64,000 nucleotides of DNA from Dirofilaria immitis. Taxonomy: Eukaryota > Nematoda > Chromadorea > Rhabditida > Onchocercidae. Every line of letters begins with the position of its first letter. Position 1 is the first letter of the stretch. Positions 56,201-64,000 of the stretch are shown here, in pieces. Under the pieces are notes generated by a model. That model had not been told where the DNA came from. It made no database searches and saw nothing but the letters and a program-made list of their open reading frames with translations. The stretch is from contig JAKNDB010000014.1 in the NCBI GenBank assembly GCA_024305405.1, positions 186,001 through 250,000 of the forward strand, in the 5' to 3' direction. The position numbers and the translations under genes were made by a program.

Positions 56201-57850
56201 CGGTGAAATGAAAAATTAAAACAAGTTGAATACTGACCATCGTTAACAATCACAAGTGCTAAATATACACGCAGATCGAAAGACTGTATTAAGTTATATA
56301 TATAATGCTACCTAAAATACGCTTCTAAAAGAAGCAAGAAGAAAAATATTTCGAACTGAAACACAGTCTGTCTGATATTCTCGAAATATGTTTTGGAACA
56401 GCGAAATTTTAGGACTAAATTTCTTTCTTTGTCATTTTCATTTCCAAAATAAAAGTATAACACTAACCGAGTGATTGGTATACCAATGAAGATATATTTT
56501 TCTGACAAATGTACACAAATTTCAATGGCAGCAAAATGAAGTGAGCTATTGAAATTAGACATCCGTTTGATATTACGAGCGATACTTGCAGAAAGCTTCT
56601 GTTCAATTAAAGTTAAAAATTTATTATTCAATAATTACTAAGAATTACCGAAATATTTGACTTGATATGAATAGTTTTCCTGGAAGTTAAGGTATCTTAT
56701 ATTTGGCATATAATCGAAAAATCCTAAGAGAACGAATGTTCTTATTCTCCAAACGACAATAAAGAAAAACAGGAAAGTTTCAGAAGGACAAAGAATTCCA
56801 GATTATGTTATCATGACTACAGTAGAATTGTAATTTTACGAATAACAGATTAAACACTACAATAGAAAAGCTTACGGAAAAAGAATAAAACTATGGCAAT
56901 AAAATTTAAGATAACAGATATCCATAAATAACTAATTTCTTGTCATAACACCTCAATATCAATTTTTCGACGCCATTTTCCAGTTGCTTTGAGCGATACA
57001 CGAAAAGTTTTACCATGTGCAGACTCCCCACAACATTGCAAACAATTGAAAGCTGTTTCACATAAAGAATTCACTGAGGAATTTCTATCAAACATGCTGA
57101 ATAGCTTATCGAATAACTCTTAAAAGCAAACAAATTATGCAACATCACCATTAAAAGAAAATTATAAGAAATTATAAATATGAATTATCCTGGTACCAGA
57201 ATATATTTATCAGAAAATTATAATGTTACTAATACGCATACTGATGACAGAGTAAAAAGATAAACTGGTTTGTTAATTACCCACGTCGTTTGTTCCAGTT
57301 GCAATTGATCGTTTCATAAGCTACCACTAAGAATAATCGTTCAACACATCGTAAATTGTACAGTTTATTAGGATTACTAGCATCGAATAGCATTTTGCCT
57401 TCCATAACAGTTTCATCAATTTTCACATCCTGCAAATATTTTCAGTCATGCTCTTTTAATGATATCTGGAAGTGGATCCAAAATGATCAGTTTCTGCATT
57501 GTTACGTCCCAATATTAATCTTAACTCCAACTATTTCGACAATCGATATTTTACATTTATTGTCATAAATCGGAACAAAAAATTAGTCCGTTCGTTGATG
57601 CGGCATTCGAGTGTTTTAAAGGAATGGCTTGCCGAGCATTCAACTCATTGTACTAGCTAATTTGTGCACTATTAATTCAGATTTATCTAATCTCATAATA
57701 ATGCATCAACCAGATTGAATTATTCATCAAAGCATTTTGTCACATTTTCCCTCTTCCCCGACCTCGGGAATTATTTATGAGGATAATAAAATACATTACC
57801 TGAATTTGTTCCAGTTGTTTCTTCACAAACTGTTCCATTCCTCGACCCAT
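53272..57850 (-). CDS. THUMPD2-like RNA guanine-N2 methyltransferase (frame broken)
   Basis: THUMP-domain methyltransferases use S-adenosylmethionine to make m2G; human THUMPD2 acts on U6 snRNA with TRMT112. Exons in gene order: 57850-57800, 57429-57285, 57118-56952, 56598-56468, 56185-56026, 55715-55590, 55243-55126, 53461-53272; about 362 residues. Seen: the start GRGMEQFVKKQ (THUMPD2 has AGRGLEPF), RCVERLFLVVA, a THUMP end EKYIFIGIPITR, methyltransferase motif I as VVVDLTCGSSS (198-208; the family usually has DPxCGxG), GIDFCWDALQQSRRNVDYLR, and motif IV SDIPFGARYG (273 on). Two faults: a base seems missing at 55640-55644, and the donor of exon 5 reads CAG|GATAAGG, where removing one A gives a perfect CAG|GTAAGG. 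Either sequence error or early decay. Confidence 0.82.
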
Positions 57851-60022
57851 TGTAACACAGTAAAGCATCCTGACCGTTCGACTTTTTTAATAAATATTTT
57901 ATACAAACTTCTCTTACTCCATATTTCTATGACTAAAACTTTTCTTTTTCAGACTTCAGTACAGACTTAAAAGTGAAATATCATTAGGAGGCCCCAAGGT
58001 TATCTAAATCCCTGAGATGCAGTCTTCCGCTACTTACGGATAATATTGAAACAGGACGAATTTTCACTGAATTTTTAAAAATAAAGAAAAACAAACAGAG
58101 AAGCACTCGAAAAATTCTAAAATTATTTGAAAACATTTCTTCAACAATTCATACAAATCCTATATTTGGAATGTTTGCTTCGCAATAAATTGTGGAAATC
58201 CTCCCTTTCCCCTGCCCTATAATACACTGATATGAATAAACTAAGCTATTTAATAACTGAATCATGTATTCAATAAATGAATCAATTACGTTAGTGACTT
58301 ATTTAAAACTAAAGAAAGAAAATCAAATTTAATCATGCATATGGAATTCAACCAAACATTTGTGCATAACGGCGGGACTCAAACGAGTCATATAAATGAA
58401 ATAAATAATGATCATTTATTCGCTGATTTTAATAGGAAGGGATGATGAAACAAATCAAAGTAAAAAATAAAAATTTCCTTGAGGTATACCGGATTTATAT
58501 GTATGGCAAATCTATAAATACCGGATATGAAAGAATTTCAACAAAAACATTGGCAAAAATAATTATTTCTATTAGATACTCATATATATTTTTACAGTAA
58601 AAAACGAGTAAATACATTAGTTTTTTGAAAAAAATGATGCTAATATAAAATGTGGTTATGGCAAATAAAAATTTCTCTAAATTTCAACTTGAGGAAAAGG
58701 AAGCAAGATTTGCATATGTTGGGTAAAACAGACAAATGAAACAATAAATTTGAAGATTAATGGAAAAACCTGACACTACTAAAAACAAAATCTGTTTTTA
58801 ATGAAACAATATTGTATAAGAGAAAACAAACTATTCAACTAAAACTACGAAACAAATTTCAGGTTATTTTATAATTTTATATATGCATATAAAATTATTA
58901 AAATGACAACAAAAAGAACCATTCTTAAAGTTAAGAAATATAGTATCAAATCTGCAATTAAAATAATTTGATTAAATATCTGCTTCATCAGGAAGGAAAA
59001 TTTTGAAAAAAACATGAAATTTCATTAGTTTGACTAACATCATTGCGAAGTACGTCTTCCCCAATCAAAAGAATTTTCAAACTAGGCAGCAAACACAAAA
59101 ATTGAGCATGTTCTCATACTCTATGCATAATTTGGTATCACGATATTTTGTGCTATATTCAATTCATTTAAGAAATTCAGACAAACAATCTCATCGACTG
59201 AAATTTAAAATGACAAAGAAGCATAAATAGGCATAACTTATTTATCATACTATTCCATTAAAATAAAAGAAAAACCGAATTCGAAATATTGAACACGTGG
59301 TAATCAGTAACCATTCGTAAACATCGAATCCAAATGAACCGGAAAAAAAACAAAATAGAAAAAAACATTAGTTTTCTGAAATCACTGAATGAAAGATTTT
59401 GATGTATTTGAAAGAGGAAGGTGGCAGAGAAGTTGAAAATAACCTAAATATATAATTCCAAACTGGATAAGCAAATGTTTTATGAAAGATATCATAGAGA
59501 ATCTATCATGTATCTTCAATACTTCATTAAATCGAGAATAAGATATTATCTTAAATAGAGAAATTTAGATGTTCGGAGAATTTTCCCAACATTTCTAACC
59601 ATTATCCGGATAACTTTTCAATATTTCAATTTAGAAAATAGAAATCCTAGGCATGCTTCATAACTTTCTTTAAGATAATGATAGAAATCGCCAAATCTGA
59701 CCCATTCGAAAGAAAGTGACAGTGATAAAAATTAATAACAGGGGATATAAGGAAAACATTTCATAAGGAGGACATGACATTGGGCATATTCACTCCATAT
59801 TATATTACAAATAAGAAAAAATCAACTTGAACGAAAAAAACACTAAAAATTTCATGTTTTCGGCAGCAACGAAAAACATTAAGCTAAATTATGCTAACTC
59901 AAATATATGCACGTAACAAAATTTCTTACATATGCAATGAAAATTCAAATTTATTCTATTGTGACAACTTCAAAGTAGACTGAATAATCGTCGCCATTAT
60001 TGTATGGAAGTAGTAAGTTATT
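57851..60022. other. Gap between two minus-strand genes
   Basis: AT-rich, with the 3' UTR of the right-edge gene and the promoter of the THUMPD2-like gene. An inverted repeat at 58872-58897 is listed separately. No exon was recognised. Confidence 0.45.
58872..58897. repeat. 11-base perfect inverted repeat
   Basis: TAATTTTATAT and ATATAAAATTA flank a 4-base ATGC loop. All arm bases are A or T, so it may be chance in DNA of this composition. Confidence 0.6.
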
Positions 60023-63000
60023 TCAATGTAACATTCTCGTTGGATGATCATTAGATCGAGTACATGTTGCTGTAAATTCCACATTCAACCATGGAGTTGC
60101 TGCTGTTACACCAGAGTTCATATTTTCTTGATGACGCTGTTGATATTGCTGCTGCAATTGACGCCACGAAGTAGCTGAAGAAGAATTTACAATCATAACG
60201 TCGCTTCTGATGTCCCAAATATTATAATGCGTTTGTTAAACGTTTCCGATAAACTTACCCGTAAGACCAAAAGTATTTGATTTTGAAAGAAGTGAAATGC
60301 CAGAATTCGCATACATATTCGATCGATCAAATGTCATTTGCATCGGTATAGACACATTCCCCAGTAGTGATATACCCTAAAATAAGACGTTTCAAATTAA
60401 AAATTAAGTGAAAGCAATTTTAAAACTAATATCAATAAAAAAAACTCAGATATACGAAAATTCTTAGCAAAATTTGCTATTCCTCCTTAATCCACTGCCT
60501 TCTTTTTGTTTCTTAGTTCATTCCCATAACTCTTAATATTTCCCTTTTTCTTCACATATCCAAATTTGATAAATTCTCTATTTTACCCTTTCTTCGACCG
60601 GTAAACTTGATACTGGTGCCGGATCTGACGGTATCCAATCAACAAAGGTAAATTCTGGCAATAGTCCCTGCAAATCTGTTGATAGTTGCGTCATATCATC
60701 ATGAGCCACAAATGGTGCAAACATCTGCCAGTCATCTTCAGTCGTATCTAAAAAAAATTTCAGTCAATATGAGAAAGAAACAGTGAATGGATAATATCGA
60801 GACACGGAGAATATATTTTCGAAACATATTACAATTTTTTTGACTATTCAAGGCAAATTTAAAACAAGGATATTTGTACTTACCATCACCGCCATTTTCT
60901 TTATTATGAGCGACTCGTGGGCTTTCCGTAGCACAGTTTACTGGAATTGTAGACAGACTTGATTGTGCGTAGACGGAATTGTTATTCAAAGAAAGTACGG
61001 TATTGGAAGAAGTCGCCGCAGCAACAGCAAAATTATTGCTAAGATAAGGATCACAACACGTCAAGGAGCGAGAATATTGAGTACCAGTAGTAGAAAAGTG
61101 GAGAACATATCGGCTGGGCTTCGTTCCGTTCCAGTTAGAGTTGTTGCCCCAGCGCTAATGTTATTTTGTGGCAGTAAATATGTATCTACAAATATTTACA
61201 AGTTTTCGTTTGTCTTAGTCCTAAATTTGCAAGAATAAAGCAATTTTAAAACTTCAACCATCAATTATATGTTTCTATGCTAATTTTATTTATATCATGA
61301 TACAATTTCTTTTAGTTTTCTTCCAGAAAATTTTAAAAGATAAAATATGGGTTTTATCAAATTATCTTGAAAAATGCCAACAATTTCGAGAATTTTCACT
61401 TAACAGACCTTAACATTCCTAAATCATTAAAAACTTTTGTTGAAGAAAAATTTTTATATGAAGAAAAAGCAATCATCAAGCGAATTAATCAGAAGTAATG
61501 AATGTCCAGGTGTCAGGATAAATTGAAAAAAAGACCGAAGTCGACAATACAAAAAGGATTTATGTTCAAATATAAAATTAACGGAACCATCTAATCTGCA
61601 ATCTTTATAAAACATGGTCAATTTTGGTTGAGCTAATCTCCTTGATTATTTATTCATAAATTAGGCTGTAAGAGGAAATATAACAAAATTTGATGCACAT
61701 CCGTTAGAGCTTTACAAGTGGCAGATAGAATGCTCGTATACAACTTCATGACATTTTAGTATGCTCATCTGAGGTAAATGTTGTGGCAAAACTTAAGGAA
61801 AAAAAAATTACCAGTTGCTGAAACAGAAGATAACCGTACAGCATTAAAAACAGTTGCTGTTGTGGATTCCGAAAAATCCGCTTGGAAGCAATGATTAGTG
61901 CAATTGCATGTATTTCCACTAACTGCTCCTCCACCATAATTTGGTCGCACATTACTTGTTCGTAATCGATATCGATCAATTTCAGTAGTAAGGCGGTTGA
62001 ATTCTCCTCCTTCATTCCCTAAAAAGCAGTTAGAAAAATCCAAATGTAAAAATTCATTACAATATGCAAAACTATCAATATTTTCGCGACAAATCTAAAA
62101 ATCATCTTCCGGAAGCTATTCATAATATTATCAATCGTTTGATCCTTTCGAAAGATTCATTCTTCTTGATTCATTCATTCGTTAAACTTCCTGGAAATTC
62201 TAACATAAACTTTAAAAAAATTTAATAAAATCGGATAAATAAATCGGAATGAAGACAAATTAAATATGGGATTTACCAAGATAATATCTGTTTTAGTAAA
62301 GCAAGTTTCCATTTTTTTTTGATGACCAGCGGTTTTACTTACACAAATTTAACGAAGATACCAAAAGTAGTATCTAAAGAATGCAAAACATATTTTGATG
62401 CATGCACTAAAAGGATAAGAGAATCAGATCGGCTAATTACTTGAATTAGAACGACCAAAAAAAGGAGAAAAAACTCAGAAAGCTTATTAAAAAAACCGTT
62501 ATGTGCAAACAAAGTGTTCGAAACGCTTCCGTGTATACAGTCGTTGGTATCTGATACTGTGATACCATTTTTCGTATTATAATTGATGGTTTCTGCTCGT
62601 CTTGTCATCGATGTTGTGTACTTCGTTGACTCGCCGTTATATTCGGAACGATCTAAAAACACATTTAGAAGTCACTTCTGCAGAGAATCAAGTCGAAAAA
62701 GATAAAAGAACTATAAGTTAGCGAATTGAAAAACAGCGATCACTAAATTTTAAATATCAAAAATTTTAAAATGTTTCGAAAAAAGATTCACAGAAAATTT
62801 ACAGAATATGCTAAAAATTCCTGAAAAATTATCAAAAAAATATTCGACCATTAATAAAGTTTCCTATTGAAGAATAAAGGAAAAATCACTTTGATGCCAT
62901 AAAGCTATCTGATTATGCATATTTTTTCTTGGAATACTATAGGACTAAGAAACATTTGTCGCGAATAAAAGCGAGCCTCGTGATAAAAAAATTATAAAGA

Positions 63001-63743
63001 TTCATAACTAAATGTGTTAGTAATGCATTAGTTTGTAGGTCAAGATTTTTGTAAATTGATTCACATTATTAATCATGTTCATGTGTTGCAAATAAAGGCT
63101 GTGACTTTTGTGATCACAAATGATCAAAAAACTGCGAAATCCTGAGCATCCAAATCATTATCGAAAAATGTTTGACGAGGTCAGCTGGATGATAATATCA
63201 AGGTGATACTAAGCTTCTTTTTCATACTGTTACCGTTATTAATTCATTTTCGAAATTTTAATCATGGGTTTGTTGTCGTTTAGGATAACTTCTCATATAA
63301 GAGTTTAATTACCAAGTTTGAGGAGAACTATTCCTCATTGGATTATCATATTGTGCTACTGTCAAGAATAAATTCTAATAATTATTATTGGTTGTGAAAC
63401 CAATCGAATAAAAAAATTTTTATGACAACATTTTCTTCTATAATGTGATAAAAATAATTTCTATAATTTATCAGTAATTTAGCAATTCATAATGCAACAA
63501 ACAACCCGTGTGTTCTTTAACAATTGCAAAGTATCATTCTTGATGTTAAACATGAGAAGCGCTAAGTTACTTTCAATTAACCAACATAAGAAAAATATAA
63601 GAAATATGCTGCCTTCGAAAAGAAGTTATACATACTTTTATTGCTTTCAGTTCGAAGAAGCAGCGTTTCTGGTGGAGATCTGCAACGTTGTTGAGCGCGA
63701 AAAAGCCATTGTAATACTTCATTGTAACTGCTCTTCACTGGAT
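60023..63743 (-). CDS. Unrecognised low-complexity protein, C-terminal 400 residues (partial)
   Basis: Seven exons in gene order: 63743-63636, 62652-62497, 62018-61812, 61185-60884, 60747-60587, 60376-60259, 60174-60023. The first seen exon starts mid-codon after an acceptor, so the gene begins outside the window. The product is rich in Ser, Thr and Asn, with FRAQQRCRSPPETLLLRTES at the front, an acidic/hydrophobic segment (DDWQMFAPFV, LQGLLPEFTFVDWIPSDPAP) that resembles an activation domain, and a Gln-rich stretch (WRQLQQQYQQRHQ) near the end. This fits the tail of a transcription regulator, but no family was recognised. One frame break lies in the A run at 61094-61097; one more base restores the frame. 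Confidence 0.7.
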
Positions 63744-64000
63744 CTGCAACAATTTTTTTATTTGTAAATGATCAAAGAAGAAAAATCTTTACGGGAGATA
63801 AAAATTACAAAAAAATTCAGTCACGAAATTCTAGAAGGATTCGGAACTTTGATATTTTTATTTTCTAAAAGGATTTAAATTTTGATATCTTTTGTCAGTT
63901 AAGTTCTTGCTGTTTTTCAGTAATTCATAATCAGCCAATATATTTAAATCAAAAGTACTATTTATCGTTAAAGCAAAGAATATCAGAACTAGATAATCTA
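63744..64000. other. Right edge, probably an intron
   Basis: A plausible intron of the minus-strand gene, since 63743 is an acceptor. No further exon is seen before the end. Confidence 0.4.

Overview
The window is AT-rich eukaryotic DNA with split genes. Short coding exons are bounded by GT..AG introns whose acceptors end in T-rich tracts plus CAG or TAG, and at least two genes have an acceptor-like AG 16-17 bases before the ATG, as expected for spliced-leader addition. Protein content (RAD51, CDC20/FZY-1, FUT8, a Ly6-type protein) and gene style fit a parasitic nematode, most likely filarial/spirurid. The species is inference. No bacterial, viral, CRISPR, rRNA or tRNA feature was recognised.

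Layout. 0.3-3.6 kb (+): complete rad-51 in 8 exons. 3.6-11.4 kb: long gene-poor AT-rich stretch. 11.4-11.7 kb: 300-base ATT microsatellite. 11.8-15.2 kb (+): complete CNRIP1-like gene. 16.2-18.0 kb (-): small two-LIM-domain protein. 18.6-24.2 kb (-): BED zinc-finger protein whose 2.8 kb intron holds unexplained coding-like DNA. 24.2-28.8 kb: gene-poor, with a TG/TATG repeat and a more GC-rich patch. 28.8-35.1 kb (-): cdc20/fzy-1. 36.4-39.2 kb (-): Utp12-domain part of a WDR43/UTP5-like protein. 40.7-41.4 kb (+): Ly6-like secreted protein. 44.0-49.1 kb (-): complete fut-8. 52.2 kb (+): possible 60-residue protein. 53.3-57.9 kb (-): THUMPD2-like RNA methyltransferase. 60.0 kb to the right edge (-): C-terminal 400 residues of an unrecognised low-complexity protein, probably continuing past the window.

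The genes are mostly unrelated housekeeping and signalling functions: recombination, the APC/C, ribosome biogenesis, RNA methylation and N-glycan core fucosylation. No cluster with a shared pathway was seen. LIM and BED (628 bases apart) and cdc20 and the Utp12 gene (1.3 kb apart) lie in the same direction, but spacing alone does not make them operons.

The most useful observations are: two GC-AG introns forced by reading frame (rad-51, fut-8); a phase-compatible alternative last exon inside the rad-51 GC-AG intron; at least five single-base reading-frame breaks in four minus-strand genes, mostly one missing base in an A/T run, which look more like assembly error than pseudogenes; and a 43-base repeat present twice 10 kb apart. 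I did not find convincing evidence for a wholly new biological system. Exon borders were worked out by hand from splice consensus, phase and family similarity.
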